Shown: positions 28,660 through 38,603, numbered from the stretch's first letter. The stretch: DNA of 64,000 nucleotides from Geomicrobium sp. JCM 19038 (GCF_000698125.1 NZ_BAXA01000002.1:310001-374000); one strand, 5' to 3'. Notes: generated by a model not told the origin, from the letters alone. Made by a program: numbers and translations.

Positions 28660-29804
28660 ATGGGTTCTAAACAATCGCTAGACCAAATCATTGAGCAAAT
28701 GATGGACACGGTTAGAGATAGTAAAGAACAGATCTTTGAAATCTGTGAGAAAACGAGAAAAGAATACGCGGGGTTGGAGATCGAATTAAAAGATTTGCGT
28801 GTGAAAGTTGCGGAGATCATTCGATTGACAGATCAGAAAGAAATCCATGCCAAATTGGCCCGCAACCGCTTAGCAGAAGTTAGTCGTGAATTTGGAAAGT
28901 ACAGTAATGAAGAAGTTCGGAAAGCGTATGAGCATGCCAACGAACATCAAATACAATTGGCCGTATTAAATCAAGAAGAGAAACAAGTTAGAGAGCGACG
29001 GGATCAAGTTGAGCGCAGGTTGCTCGAGCTTGAGGACACGATTGAAAGAGCAGAATTGCTCGTTGGACAAGTGTCAGTCGTTCATAATTTCCTCGTTGGT
29101 GACTTACGTGAAGTAGGAGAAATTGTTGAAGACGCGAAAGAAAAGCAAGCTTTTGGTCTGAAGATTATCCAAGCGCAAGAAGCTGAAAGAAAACGTGTTG
29201 CGAGGGATATTCATGACGGTCCTGCCCAGCTTTTAGCGAATGTGTTACTTCGCGCTGAATTAGTTGAACGTCTCTATTATGATCAGGGCATTGAAAGTGC
29301 ACTTCAAGAAGTTAAAGACGTTAGACAAGCAATTAAGATGAGCCTTGCTGACGTAAGGCGAATCATTTATGATTTACGGCCAATGGCTTTAGATGATCTT
29401 GGCTCATTCCCACATTGCGAAAGTATTTAAGCTCAGTAGATGAGCGTGAAGACATGAATGTGAATTTACGTTTTCTCGTACTAGGCGATGAACGAAGAAT
29501 GGAGCCGAATTTAGAAGTCGCGCTGTTCCGCCTCGTTCAAGAAGCTGTCCAAAACGCATTAAAGCATGCAAATGCGTCTCAAATTATTGTTAAAGTACAG
29601 TTACTACAAGAGCGGGTACTGCTCATTATCTCTGATGATGGTTTAGGGTTTGATCAGTCAGAGAAGAAAGAAGGTAGTTTCGGTATAATGGGTATGAAAG
29701 AGCGAGTCAACATGCTGAAAGGTCAATTTACCATTGAGAGTGCTAAGGGTAAAGGGACTAAGTTAATGTTTTCCGTACCTGTTGAATTAAAACAAGAAGT
29801 TTAA
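28660..29804 (+). CDS. degS: Sensor histidine kinase DegS (one frame break)
   Basis: About 382 residues after correction, no membrane segment. An N-terminal coiled-coil sensor region (1-170) is followed by a HisKA_3 dimerization motif RDIHDGPAQLLANVL with the phospho-acceptor His near residue 185. A HATPase_c domain has NALKHANASQI and the G boxes DDGLGFD and FGIMGMKER. DegS phosphorylates DegU to control motility, exoenzymes, competence and biofilm. The frame breaks at about 29403 in ALDDLGLIPTLRKYL; one C (GGCCTC rather than GGCTC) restores the exact family sequence. degU follows 66 bases later. Confidence 0.92.
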
Positions 29805-29870
29805 TAGACTTTGAATTTTAACGCGACGCACGAGGAGTAGATCCTTGTACGCGGAGAGGTGAGTATAGTG

Positions 29871-30590
29871 ATGTTAGATCGAGAACAGGATCAAATAAAA
29901 CTTCTTCTAATTGATGATCATAAATTATTTAGAGAAGGTGTCAAACGTATATTGGCGATGGAGAACGAATTTGATGTTGTCGCTGAAGGAGACGACGGTA
30001 GTGAAGCTGCTGAACTCGTAGCGAAACATCGACCAGACGTTGTTCTAATGGATATTAACATGCCAGGAGTTAATGGAGTAGAGGCGACAAAGCACCTCAT
30101 TGAAAGATTTCCTGATGTGAAAGTGTTAATTCTTTCCATTCATGATGATGAAACGTATGTGACACACGTATTAAAAACAGGTGCTGCAGGCTATTTATTG
30201 AAAGAGATGGATGCAGATGCACTCATTGAAGCAGTGAAAGTGGTCGGTTCAGGTGGGGCGTATATTCACCCGAAAGTCACGCACAACCTAATTAAAGAGT
30301 ACCGCCGATTGGCAACAGGTGATCGTGTTGCGGCAACGAGCGATCAAACTGAGGTTGGCTTTAGAGAAGTGGAATACCGCAAGCCACTGCACATTCTGAC
30401 ACGTAGAGAATGTGAAGTTCTACAGCTGATGACTGATGGCTTTAGTAACCGAATGATCGGTGAAGACCTCTATATTAGTGAAAAGACCGTTAAGAACCAC
30501 GTAAGTAATATCCTTCAGAAGATGAACGTAAACGACCGTACGCAAGCTGTTGTTGAGTCCATTAAAAAAGGCTGGGTCAAAGTAAGATAA
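29871..30590 (+). CDS. degU: Response regulator DegU
   Basis: A receiver domain ([18 protein letters not shown]; phospho-acceptor Asp in [10 protein letters not shown]; conserved Lys in YLLKEM) and a C-terminal LuxR/GerE HTH ([19 protein letters not shown], then [16 protein letters not shown]). Length (239 aa) is normal. DegU is the cognate regulator of DegS and in B. subtilis controls flagellar, competence and degradative-enzyme genes, several of which follow. Start ATG 29871 is preferred; GTG 29868 or 29859 are possible given the GGAGAGG site. Confidence 0.95.
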   Translation: MLDREQDQIKLLLIDDHKLFREGVKRILAMENEFDVVAEGDDGSEAAELVAKHRPDVVLMDINMPGVNGVEATKHLIERFPDVKVLILSIHDDETYVTHVLKTGAAGYLLKEMDADALIEAVKVVGSGGAYIHPKVTHNLIKEYRRLATGDRVAATSDQTEVGFREVEYRKPLHILTRRECEVLQLMTDGFSNRMIGEDLYISEKTVKNHVSNILQKMNVNDRTQAVVESIKKGWVKVR

Positions 30591-30592
30591 TA

Positions 30593-30628
30593 AAAAAGTC
30601 GGAGCATCCTACGTGCTTCGACTTTTTT
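30593..30628 (+). terminator. Terminator of degSU
   Basis: A 14-bp stem with one wobble pair (30593-30606 with 30613-30626) and a T-run. Confidence 0.85.
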
Positions 30629-30703
30629 TCTGTTTTTCTTTCATTTAGTTTGAAAAAAACTTATAGTATACATAGGAACATAATGGAGAAGTGGGGTCCA
30701 AAT

Positions 30704-31549
30704 ATGTCAAAAATAGCGATTGTAACCGACAGTACAGCATATCTTGATCAGGAAACGATCGAGCAATATCAAATTAAAGTACTTCCTTTAAGTGTGAACT
30801 TCGGGGAAGAGACAATTGAAGAAACAAACCTTGGATACGAGAAGTTTTACGATAAGATGAGAAGCTTCCCCGATCTACCGACGACCTCTCAACCTGCACT
30901 CGGTCATTTCATTGAAACGTACGAGCAATTAGCAAGAGACCACGATGCAATCTTGTCGTTTCATCTATCAAGTGGAATTAGTGGAACGTTCCAAACAGCT
31001 GTGAGTGCGGCACGTTCAATTGAACATGCGAAGGTATATCCTTTTGATAGTGAGATCAGTTGTGAACCTCAAGCATTTTTCATTAGGGAAGCTGCACAAA
31101 TGATCGAAGACGGTAAAGATGTGGATGAAATCTTCAAGCGTTTATCAGAGGTACGTGAAACATTACAAGCCTACTTCATCGTTGATGACTTAAATCACCT
31201 TCATCGTGGAGGGCGTTTAAGCGGTGCACAACGTTTAATTGGTAGTGCACTTAAAATTAAGCCGATCTTAACGTTTGAAAACAAAGTCATCGTGCCTTAT
31301 GAGAAAGTTAGAACGTACAAGAGAGCTTTGCAACGAGTCTTAAGTTTTCTTGATCAATCAGCAAGTGAAGGTAAACAAATAAATGCTAGTGTCATTCATG
31401 CGAATGCCTTACCTGAAGCAGAGCGAATTCAAAAGGAGATTCAGGAAAAGTACGATAACGTTACCGTTTCCATCTCATATTTTGGCCCTGTTATTGGTAC
31501 GCACCTCGGGGAGAATTCTATTGGAGTGACATGGTATGAAAGTAATTAA
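30704..31549 (+). CDS. degV: DegV family fatty-acid-binding protein
   Basis: 281 residues. The N terminus MSKIAIVTDSTAYLD, the TSQPALG segment, HLSSGISGT and HRGGRLSG are the DegV signatures. DegV proteins (FakB type) bind a fatty acyl chain and present it to the kinase FakA for phosphorylation. The position between degU and comFA matches B. subtilis yviA/degV. Start ATG 30704 has GTGGGG upstream and aligns with the family; earlier in-frame ATGs do not. Confidence 0.92.
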   Translation: MSKIAIVTDSTAYLDQETIEQYQIKVLPLSVNFGEETIEETNLGYEKFYDKMRSFPDLPTTSQPALGHFIETYEQLARDHDAILSFHLSSGISGTFQTAVSAARSIEHAKVYPFDSEISCEPQAFFIREAAQMIEDGKDVDEIFKRLSEVRETLQAYFIVDDLNHLHRGGRLSGAQRLIGSALKIKPILTFENKVIVPYEKVRTYKRALQRVLSFLDQSASEGKQINASVIHANALPEAERIQKEIQEKYDNVTVSISYFGPVIGTHLGENSIGVTWYESN

Positions 31550-31574
31550 AGACGGCTTAGCCGTCTTTTTTTAG
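31548..31574 (+). terminator. Terminator of degV
   Basis: A 9-bp perfect stem (31548-31556 with 31560-31568), a 3-base loop and seven or more T residues. The degV stop lies in the stem. Confidence 0.85.
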
Positions 31575-31585
31575 GAGGAATGCTT

Positions 31586-33040
31586 TTGAAATGTGTTTGG
31601 GTTGTTCCGAAAGGACAGTTGGAGCCAGTCGTATTACCGTGTGACTTGGTCCAGCAAGATGACGACGTACAATCAGAAGCTGCAGTCATTACACACCTTA
31701 AGCCTAGTCCGCCACTTCCGACGCTAGAAGGGAAGTCTTTACTCACAAGTGAGCTCACTGACCAACAAATTGTTACTCGTCGCCAATTGATTGCAGGAAC
31801 TGTGCAGCTTAGTATAGGAATTTCATTAAAGCGTTCTGCACCAACATGCAACCGTTGTGGGAATCAAGATAAAGAGCAATTCGCCATGTTTGATTGTTAT
31901 TGGTGCGGCCGTAACGAGTGCTTATATTGTCGTTCTTGCATCATGATGGGTAAAGTAACGACGTGTACACCACTCGTCCATATTCCGATTACTGAACCAT
32001 TTCCAAAGACACGACTGAATTGGCATGGTTTACTGACCGACGCACAAAAGCGTGCCTCCAACCAAATGGTTGAAATTCTCCAACATCGAACAGACAATGA
32101 GTTGCTCGTATGGGCGGTGTGTGGTGCAGGCAAAACTGAAATGCTTTTCCCGCTTATTATTGAAGCGATTGATCAAAAGAAAACGCTACTTATTGCGACC
32201 CCTAGAACCGATGTTGTACTTGAGTTAATCCCCCGAATCAGACAAGCATTTCCGAACTTACGGAGTATCGCTCTTTATGGCGGAAGTGAAGAACGTTTTC
32301 AATCTGCACCTTTAGTTATCTCAACAACGCACCAAACGCGACGTTATTTTCAATACTTTGACGTTGTAATCATCGACGAAATCGATGCATTTCCTTATCA
32401 CTACGATAAATCTCTTCGTTTTGCTGTCAATAAAGCGGCAAAGCCCTCTGCAAAATTCTACTATTTAAGTGCTACTCCTCCACAATCACTTATAAAAAAG
32501 TTAAAAACTAACAACCAAATTGCTATGATTAACCGCAGGTATCATGGCTTCCCTTTGCCTGTCCCTAGCTTAAAATGGATTGGTGATTGGCGTTCTTATG
32601 TGGAACGTGGAAAACTACCTCCTAAATTAAAAGCTTGGATGAACCGTCAAGAACGAGAGTCAGACCGACAATTACTCATTTTCGTACCGAGTATCAACGT
32701 TTCTGAGCGACTAGAATCAATCATTGCTCGTAAAGATATCATTTGTGTTCACAGTCAACACGCCAAGCGAAAAGAAATTGTCGAAGCATTTCGCCATAAA
32801 CAGTATCATTGTCTAATTACAACGACGATCTTAGAACGAGGTGTAACCTTTCCGAGTGTTGATGTGTTTATTTTAGGTGCTGAAAACGATGTATTTACAA
32901 TTGCAGCGCTCGTCCAAATTGCAGGCAGAGCGGGTCGGAGTTTAGAAGATCCAAAAGGAGACGTTCTTTTTTTACATGATGGGACGACGATTGCGATGAA
33001 GCAGGCAGTTAAGCAGATTAAAAGGATGAATGAGAGATGA
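31586..33040 (+). CDS. comFA: Late competence helicase ComFA
   Basis: A DEAD-like superfamily 2 helicase that helps drive transforming DNA across the membrane. Visible features: an N-terminal zinc-finger region with CNRCG, CYWCGRNECLYCRSC; Walker A CGAGKTEM (about residue 180); Walker B IIDEIDAF; SATPP (motif III); and TTILERGVTFPSVDVFI with QIAGRAGR in the second RecA fold. The ATG at 31580 lies only one base from AGGAGG, so the TTG at 31586 is preferred. It overlaps comFC by 11 bases. No comFB lies between them. Confidence 0.93.
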   Translation: MKCVWVVPKGQLEPVVLPCDLVQQDDDVQSEAAVITHLKPSPPLPTLEGKSLLTSELTDQQIVTRRQLIAGTVQLSIGISLKRSAPTCNRCGNQDKEQFAMFDCYWCGRNECLYCRSCIMMGKVTTCTPLVHIPITEPFPKTRLNWHGLLTDAQKRASNQMVEILQHRTDNELLVWAVCGAGKTEMLFPLIIEAIDQKKTLLIATPRTDVVLELIPRIRQAFPNLRSIALYGGSEERFQSAPLVISTTHQTRRYFQYFDVVIIDEIDAFPYHYDKSLRFAVNKAAKPSAKFYYLSATPPQSLIKKLKTNNQIAMINRRYHGFPLPVPSLKWIGDWRSYVERGKLPPKLKAWMNRQERESDRQLLIFVPSINVSERLESIIARKDIICVHSQHAKRKEIVEAFRHKQYHCLITTTILERGVTFPSVDVFILGAENDVFTIAALVQIAGRAGRSLEDPKGDVLFLHDGTTIAMKQAVKQIKRMNER

Positions 33041-33725
33041 GCAGTTGCTTTATTGTCAAAAACCAATTGACGAGCAATTAAGCTGGGATACGCTTTTAAG
33101 GCGTGAGTATCGTCGATTTTGTTACGCTTGTTCGCAGCAAATGATATGGATTAATGCGCTTCATTGCAGTCGTTGTTATAGACCTCAAGCAGACTCATCC
33201 GTGTGTTTAGACTGCGTTCGTTGGGAGAAAAGTACTTATTGGTCGAACAAATTAAGCCGTAATGTATCGCTTCTTTCCTATAATAATTGGGCACAAGACT
33301 TTGTTGCACGCTTTAAGTTCCGAAGAGACGTTGTTCTTGCAAAAGCATTTGAACAAGAACTGAAACGAATGTATGCAAGGAATTTCAATCAACACCTCAT
33401 CGTTCCAATACCCTTAAGCGAAAAAAGAATGATCGAGCGTGGTTTTAATCAATCAGAAGTGATCGCACGTTGTATACGAACAAACATTACCGATGTTCTT
33501 ATTCGTGTCATTCATGAAGAAAAAACGAGCAAGAAATTGCGTTGGCAAAGGGTAGCAGGTCGCTCTCGGCCATTTGAAGTGACGGATCGAAAGAGCGTTA
33601 TGTTAAAGAATGTGGTGTTGGTTGATGATATTTATACAACGGGTGCGACTGTTCGTAAAGCGGCGACGGTTTTACTTGAAGCGGGGGCAACTTCAGTCAG
33701 TTCAATGACATTATTTCGGAGTTGA
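33030..33725 (+). CDS. comFC: Competence phosphoribosyltransferase-like protein ComFC
   Basis: 231 residues. A zinc-finger-like N terminus (CYACSQQM, CSRCYRPQ, CLDC) precedes a type I PRTase-like domain with the PRPP loop VVLVDDIYTTGATVRKAA near residues 193-210. ComFC acts with ComFA in natural transformation, at the step of internal ssDNA handling. It starts inside comFA, indicating coupling. Confidence 0.92.
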   Translation: MRDEQLLYCQKPIDEQLSWDTLLRREYRRFCYACSQQMIWINALHCSRCYRPQADSSVCLDCVRWEKSTYWSNKLSRNVSLLSYNNWAQDFVARFKFRRDVVLAKAFEQELKRMYARNFNQHLIVPIPLSEKRMIERGFNQSEVIARCIRTNITDVLIRVIHEEKTSKKLRWQRVAGRSRPFEVTDRKSVMLKNVVLVDDIYTTGATVRKAATVLLEAGATSVSSMTLFRS

Positions 33726-33747
33726 TTTGTGAGCCTTTCGTCATACT

Positions 33748-33773
33748 TAAACTTCGCATGTACTAGCCGATAT
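33748..33773 (+). promoter_or_regulatory. SigD-type promoter upstream of yvyF-flgM
   Basis: TAAA, 14 bases, then a perfect GCCGATAT. This is the consensus for the flagellar sigma factor SigD, 33 bases before the GTG start of yvyF, as in the B. subtilis flgM operon. Confidence 0.85.
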
Positions 33774-33805
33774 ACTAAGTAGAAGAACAGTAGAGAGGTG
33801 GCAAC

Positions 33806-34213
33806 GTGACAGAACTAGTTAATTGTGTATCGTGTGGGAGTTTGTACGTGAAAACGATTCGTGATCTTTGTCCTCGTTGCTACCAACAAGAAGAAGCCTA
33901 TTTTAGACGAGTCAGTACGTTTTTAAGGCGACGAGAAAATCGACAATCAACGATTGCTGAGACGTCGAGTGCGACTGGAGTTTCTGAGCAGCGTATTTTG
34001 GATTACATTTCTCAAGGACGACTTCAGTTGATTGACTTACCGAATTTCGAATGGTCTTGTTACTTTTGTAAAGTGAAAACGAGATACGGAAAGTTGTGTA
34101 AATCATGCGAAAAGCAAATGTCAAAAGACCTTGCTGAACATATGGAAGAAAGCGATAATAAACGTAAACAAACGTATTATGTTAGAAACGACCACGATGG
34201 AAGGAGATCATGA
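33806..34213 (+). CDS. yvyF: Flagellar operon protein YvyF
   Basis: 135 residues with zinc-ribbon-like pairs CVSCGSLY, CPRCY and CYFC/CKSCEKQ flanking a small HTH-like helical region (about 48-80). This matches the YvyF (TIGR03826-like) family found upstream of flgM. Function is not well defined; a regulator of flagellar gene expression is usual speculation. The GTG start follows GAGAGGTGG. Confidence 0.88.
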   Translation: MTELVNCVSCGSLYVKTIRDLCPRCYQQEEAYFRRVSTFLRRRENRQSTIAETSSATGVSEQRILDYISQGRLQLIDLPNFEWSCYFCKVKTRYGKLCKSCEKQMSKDLAEHMEESDNKRKQTYYVRNDHDGRRS

Positions 34214-34215
34214 AT

Positions 34216-34473
34216 ATGAAGATTAATCCGTACGGTTCTATTCATTCTTATTACCAATCATCCGCACAAAACGTCCAGTCTAAAGCGTCAGGGCATGAGA
34301 AAAAGGATTCGGTAGAGATCTCTTCGAAAGCGTTAGAAATGCAAGAAGAGCCTGTTCCAACTGAACGTGATAAGCGTATTCAAGAGCTACAACAAAAGAT
34401 TGACAATGGTACGTATGAAATCGATGAACGAGCAGTAGCGAAGAAGCTTTATGAATTTTGGAATGGTCGATGA
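34216..34473 (+). CDS. flgM: Anti-sigma-D factor FlgM
   Basis: 85 residues starting MKINPYGSI, with DSVEISSKALEMQ and the C-terminal DERAVAKKLYEFW typical of FlgM. It binds SigD until the hook is complete and is then exported. Of two ATGs (34210, 34216) the second has proper spacing to AAGGAG and aligns with B. subtilis. Confidence 0.93.
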   Translation: MKINPYGSIHSYYQSSAQNVQSKASGHEKKDSVEISSKALEMQEEPVPTERDKRIQELQQKIDNGTYEIDERAVAKKLYEFWNGR

Positions 34474-34485
34474 GGTGATGATTAG

Positions 34486-34989
34486 ATGAGTCAAATTCAT
34501 CAGTTTGTAGAAACGTTAGAAGAACTTCAGCAACGACATCATTATTTGTTATCGCTTGCGAAGAAGAAGACAGAATGCCTTCAAAAAGCTGACATTCAGG
34601 GGATCCAAGACCTCGTGAAACTGGAAGCAGAGCAGATGAAAGAGTTGCGTTACCTTGAGCGCGAACGGAAATCGAGAAGTGAAGAAGTTGTTAAGTGGTA
34701 TTGTCCAAAGCATGTGCAAGACTTGCCAATGAATGAATGGCTAGAGTATTTACCTGAAGAAGAAAAGAACGTCTTGCAATCCCTTAGAACAGACCTTAAA
34801 GCGACAATTGAAGAGTTGAAAGATCAAAATGAATTGAACCATCAACTCGTAACCGATAGTTTATCTGTAGTCGAAGCGACGTTAGATATGTTACGACCAG
34901 AAGACAATTCACAGTCATATCAGCCACCGAACCAAGTACAAGGAAATGAAAGTAAGCAGCATTTTTCAGCGTTTGATTCGAAAGCGTAA
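34486..34989 (+). CDS. flgN: FlgN-type flagellar export chaperone
   Basis: 167 residues, almost entirely helical and coiled-coil, positioned between flgM and flgK exactly like B. subtilis yvyG/flgN. FlgN binds the C termini of the hook-filament junction proteins FlgK and FlgL before export. Sequence conservation is low, so the call rests on size, helical pattern and context. Confidence 0.85.
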   Translation: MSQIHQFVETLEELQQRHHYLLSLAKKKTECLQKADIQGIQDLVKLEAEQMKELRYLERERKSRSEEVVKWYCPKHVQDLPMNEWLEYLPEEEKNVLQSLRTDLKATIEELKDQNELNHQLVTDSLSVVEATLDMLRPEDNSQSYQPPNQVQGNESKQHFSAFDSKA

Positions 34990-35003
34990 GGAAGGAGAAC
35001 GTG

Positions 35004-36452
35004 ATGACGTCAACATTTCACGGATTACAAACGGCTTATAAAGGGTTAATGGCTCAGCAACGAGCGTTACAGACAACTGGACATAATATCGCAAACGCGA
35101 ATACACCTGGCTATACACGTCAACGTGTGAACTTTAATGCATCACAAGCTTTTCCAGCACCTGGCATGAATGCGCCTTCGATTGCGGGGCAAATCGGTAC
35201 TGGAGTCGATGTAGAATCAGTGCAACGGGTACGTGATGAGTTTTTAGATTTGCAATACCGAGGCGAGAGTTCAAGAGCAGGGTATTGGGGGAAAATGCAT
35301 GAAGCGTACATTCGAATGGAAGACATTATGAATGAACCGTCAGATTCTGGCCTCGGAATTGTGATGGATGATTTTTGGCGTGCCATTGAAGTTCTAGCGG
35401 ACAATCCAAGTGATAAAAGTGCACGGGAAGTCGTACGACAACAAGGTGAGACACTTGCGGATACATACAATTATATCGTTGACTCGTTAACAAGCGTCCA
35501 GCAAGAGCTAAAGCATGAGCTTGACGGTACGACAAAGCAAGTAAACACGTTACTAGAGCAGATTCATAATCTTAACAAAGATATCAATCGCTTAGAACCA
35601 CACGGCTATTTACCGAATGACCTTTATGACGAACGCGATCGATTAATCGATGAATTGTCAGAGCTCATTCCAATTGAAGTGAAATACGCTGAAGAACCAC
35701 CGAAAGACAACCGTCACCCGACGGCGTTAGGTCCGTTAGAGATTCATTTGAAGAATTCAAATGGTGAAGAAAGTAAGATACTCGATGCAGATGGTGTTTC
35801 TAAGATGACTGTCCATGAGTCTGCTGGTGTGGTGGAGTCCATTAGTTTTGAAGGGAATATTGAGATGGATATCCCTTCACAACACGGCAAAGTAGCTGCG
35901 CTCGTTGAGAGTTACGGGTATGCCGATGGTGATAATGTTGCTGGTGTGTATCCAGAGATGTTAAATGAACTTCAAACGATGATGAAAGAATTTGTAGATG
36001 GATTTAATGGAATTCATAATGGCGGATTCAATCTAGAAGGTGAACCTGGTGGAGACTTTTTTGTTTTTCCTGAAAATGAAAACCGTCTGACATTACATGA
36101 AGATATTAACGATTTGGATAACATCGCAGCTTCCGGGAGTGGTGTTTCAGGTGACGGCTCGAACGCGTTAGCATTGTCTAATCAAATCGAACAACTGCAA
36201 GAATCATACCGTGCAATTATCGGTGAAATGGCTGTTGCGACGAACAATGCTGCGCGTATGGATTATACGAGTGGTGTTCGTCAATCAACCATTGAACAGA
36301 ACCGATTGTCGATGAGTGCGGTAAGCCTCGATGAAGAAATGGTGAATATGATTTCATTTCAGCATGCATACAATGCGGCGGCGAGGCAAATTACGATGAT
36401 TGATGAAATGCTGGATCGAATTATTAATGGTATGGGAATCGTCGGTAGGTAA
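35004..36452 (+). CDS. flgK: Flagellar hook-associated protein FlgK (HAP1)
   Basis: 482 residues. The N-terminal flagellar rod motif (TTGHNIANANTPGYTRQRV) and C-terminal SVSLDEEMVNMISFQHAYNA-type helix (here AVSLDEEMVNMISFQHAYNA) are diagnostic. It forms the first hook-filament junction ring. ATG 35004 is preferred over the adjacent GTG by spacing to GGAG. flgL follows after 19 bases. Confidence 0.96.
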   Translation: MTSTFHGLQTAYKGLMAQQRALQTTGHNIANANTPGYTRQRVNFNASQAFPAPGMNAPSIAGQIGTGVDVESVQRVRDEFLDLQYRGESSRAGYWGKMHEAYIRMEDIMNEPSDSGLGIVMDDFWRAIEVLADNPSDKSAREVVRQQGETLADTYNYIVDSLTSVQQELKHELDGTTKQVNTLLEQIHNLNKDINRLEPHGYLPNDLYDERDRLIDELSELIPIEVKYAEEPPKDNRHPTALGPLEIHLKNSNGEESKILDADGVSKMTVHESAGVVESISFEGNIEMDIPSQHGKVAALVESYGYADGDNVAGVYPEMLNELQTMMKEFVDGFNGIHNGGFNLEGEPGGDFFVFPENENRLTLHEDINDLDNIAASGSGVSGDGSNALALSNQIEQLQESYRAIIGEMAVATNNAARMDYTSGVRQSTIEQNRLSMSAVSLDEEMVNMISFQHAYNAAARQITMIDEMLDRIINGMGIVGR

Positions 36453-36471
36453 AAGAAAGTGAGGTGACGAT

Positions 36472-37521
36472 ATGCGGGTCACTCAGTCTATGATCGCAAA
36501 TCAAACGTTAAGGCATATCCAGTCAAACTACAACAACATTTCAAAGTACCAAAATCAACTGAACACGGGGAAGAAGTTTAGTCGTGCATCGGAAGATCCG
36601 TTATCGGCGACGAGTGGGATGCATTATCGTACTCAAGTTCGTGAAATTGAACAATTTCAAAGAAATCTATCATCTGCACATACGTGGATGGAGACGAGTG
36701 ATCAAGCGCTTTATGATGTAAACACGAGCTTACAACGAATGCGAGAGCTCACATCTCAAGCGGCAAATGATACGTACGATAGCGAGCAGCGCAAAGCGGC
36801 TGCAGAAGAAATTGGACAGCTGATTGATCACATCAAAGACTTAGGTAATACGAAGGTCAATAACAAATACATTTTCAATGGGACCGATACAGAAAATCGA
36901 CCGATTGATAAATCGAAATTCGACATTACGGTAGAAGACCCTAACGCTCCCCCTGATGGGACGATGTTATTTTACGAAGGTGTGTTATACGAATTTACGG
37001 ATGGTAGTTACCAAGAACATGGCATAGACCCTGAAGATGAAGGACGAACACCTGGTGAGATTGATGTTAGTAAAGCGGTCTTCTTTGAAAGTGGTGCCAT
37101 TTCCATTAACGAAGATGACGTCGAATTGCAGATGATGAAAGGCGTAAACATGCCAATCAATGCGAATGGTGCGGATATCTTTGGCTATGAAGCTTTTGGT
37201 GAACTCATTTTACTAGAACGTTCAATGAAAAATGCGGACTCGGGTACGGAGATTGGTGCCCATTTAGACGTGCTTGATCAACAGCTTGATCGTGTGTTAT
37301 CAGCGGAGGCAAACATTGGTGCGCGGCAAAATCGGATTATGATGACTGAGAATCGTATGGATCAACAATTAATAACCGCTACCCGAATTATGTCGGACAA
37401 TGAAGATGTTGATTTCGCGGAAGCGATTATCCAACTCGTATCGCATGAAAGTATCTTAAATGCGTCTTTATCAGCGGGTGCTAGAATTATGCAACCGAGT
37501 TTAATAGACTTTTTACGTTAA
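36472..37521 (+). CDS. flgL: Flagellar hook-associated protein FlgL (HAP3)
   Basis: 349 residues with the flagellin-like N terminus (MRVTQSMIANQTLRHIQSN, GKKFSRASEDPLSA) and a C-terminal flagellin helix region (LVSHESILNASLSAGARIM). It is the second junction protein. No yviE homologue separates it from fliW, unlike in B. subtilis. Confidence 0.95.
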   Translation: MRVTQSMIANQTLRHIQSNYNNISKYQNQLNTGKKFSRASEDPLSATSGMHYRTQVREIEQFQRNLSSAHTWMETSDQALYDVNTSLQRMRELTSQAANDTYDSEQRKAAAEEIGQLIDHIKDLGNTKVNNKYIFNGTDTENRPIDKSKFDITVEDPNAPPDGTMLFYEGVLYEFTDGSYQEHGIDPEDEGRTPGEIDVSKAVFFESGAISINEDDVELQMMKGVNMPINANGADIFGYEAFGELILLERSMKNADSGTEIGAHLDVLDQQLDRVLSAEANIGARQNRIMMTENRMDQQLITATRIMSDNEDVDFAEAIIQLVSHESILNASLSAGARIMQPSLIDFLR

Positions 37522-37550
37522 TAAAGCCTTGATTTAGGCTTTATTTTTTT
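37520..37550 (+). terminator. Terminator of the flgM-flgL unit
   Basis: A 10-bp stem (37520-37529 with 37536-37545) with seven or more T residues, directly at the flgL stop. Confidence 0.85.
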
Positions 37551-37603
37551 GTTACTAGCAAAATAATCAGGTAAAATAAAGAAAAAAAGTAGGTGAGGGT
37601 TGG

Positions 37604-38061
37604 TTGAACATTTCAACGAAATATTTCGGGGATGTTACTGTGGACGAAACGAAGAGTATTACATTCCCTTATGGCTCCCAGCGTTTGAGACGGAGCATAC
37701 GTTCTTTTTGCTGCCAATGGCTAGTGATGAATTTACACCATTTCAAATTTTACAATCTGCAAAAACGAAGGATTTGGCCTTTGTTGTTTGTGAAATCTTT
37801 CAATTTTTCCCAGACTTCGAAGCAGAACTTTCACCTTATGAAATTGAATCGCTACGTTTGAATGAAGCGAAAGAGGCAACGTTACTTGGGATTATTACAG
37901 TGCAAGACCCATTTCAATCCTCAACGATTAATTTGGCTGCTCCAATCGTTATGAATGTAAAAGAGAGGTTGGCTAAGCAAGTGATCGTAGAAGAGAGTGT
38001 AGCGCGTCGTAGAGCGCTATTGCTTCAGAGGGAGGAAGCGTATGCTCGTACTGACACGTAA
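37604..38061 (+). CDS. fliW: Flagellar assembly factor FliW, CsrA antagonist (one frame break)
   Basis: About 152 residues from a TTG start (GGTGAGGG upstream): MNISTKYFGDVTVDETKSIT, then FPYG-LPAFETEHTFFLLP after correction, then the conserved PFQILQSAKTKDLAFVV and TVQDPFQSSTINLAAPIVMN. FliW binds CsrA and, alternatively, flagellin, forming the partner-switch that couples flagellin synthesis to assembly. The frame breaks at about 37675; one C (GGCCTCCC) restores it. It overlaps csrA by 20 bases. Confidence 0.9.
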
Positions 38062-38266
38062 AGTCGATGACGCAATCATGATTGGGGATGACATCGAATT
38101 AAAAGTGATTAGCATCGAGAAGGATCAAGTGAAACTCGGTATTGCAGCACCAAAGCATGTGAGCATACATCGAAAAGAAATTGTTGTTGATATTGCAAAA
38201 GAAAATCAAGCTGCGGCATCAATTTCACAGGAACTATTTTCCCAGATAACGAATCGGAATGAATAG
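38042..38266 (+). CDS. csrA: Carbon storage regulator CsrA
   Basis: 74 residues beginning MLVLTRKVDDAIMIGDDIE with GIAAPKHVSIHRKEI, the RNA-binding dimer fold. In Bacillus it represses hag translation by binding GGA motifs in the leader. The ribosome-binding site lies inside fliW. Flagellin is not encoded next to it here. Confidence 0.96.
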   Translation: MLVLTRKVDDAIMIGDDIELKVISIEKDQVKLGIAAPKHVSIHRKEIVVDIAKENQAAASISQELFSQITNRNE

Positions 38267-38603
38267 CATAAATAATAGATATTTAGACTAGATATAGAAA
38301 TATAAGTCTATAAGATTATATTTCTATTTACCTGTAATTGAGGAATTGGAAAAAGTTCAGAAAAGTGTACGGCAAAGCAATATAAAATACCTAGTCCTTT
38401 GCTGTCTTTTAGTAGGATCCCTTATTTTGTCATGATTATCGCACCTTGTTTGATGATTGGATCATTGTTAATCTTTCAACATAATTATGTTTTTCACCTG
38501 TGTGAAATATTAGATTTGATACAGTTTTTAGTTCTAAAGTCCTTTCATTAACTGTTGTTCTTGCTCGGTTGATGTTGGATTGATGATAAAGGAGGGATTG
38601 TTG
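38267..38603. other. AT-rich gap where hag would be expected
   Basis: About 337 bases with no ORF of note and no flagellin remnant that I can see. It holds a 12-bp inverted repeat near its left end (listed separately) and the AAAGGAGGG ribosome-binding site of the next gene at its right end. Confidence 0.7.
38294..38327. repeat. Perfect 12-bp inverted repeat after csrA
   Basis: ATAGAAATATAA (38294-38305) and its exact complement (38316-38327) flank a 10-base loop. There is no T-run, so it is a poor terminator. It may be an operator or an RNA hairpin. Confidence 0.6.

Noticed and set aside
29415-29804. The C-terminal half of degS as a separate ATPase-domain gene
   Set aside because: It has no ribosome-binding site, and one base restores the exact DegS sequence across the junction.
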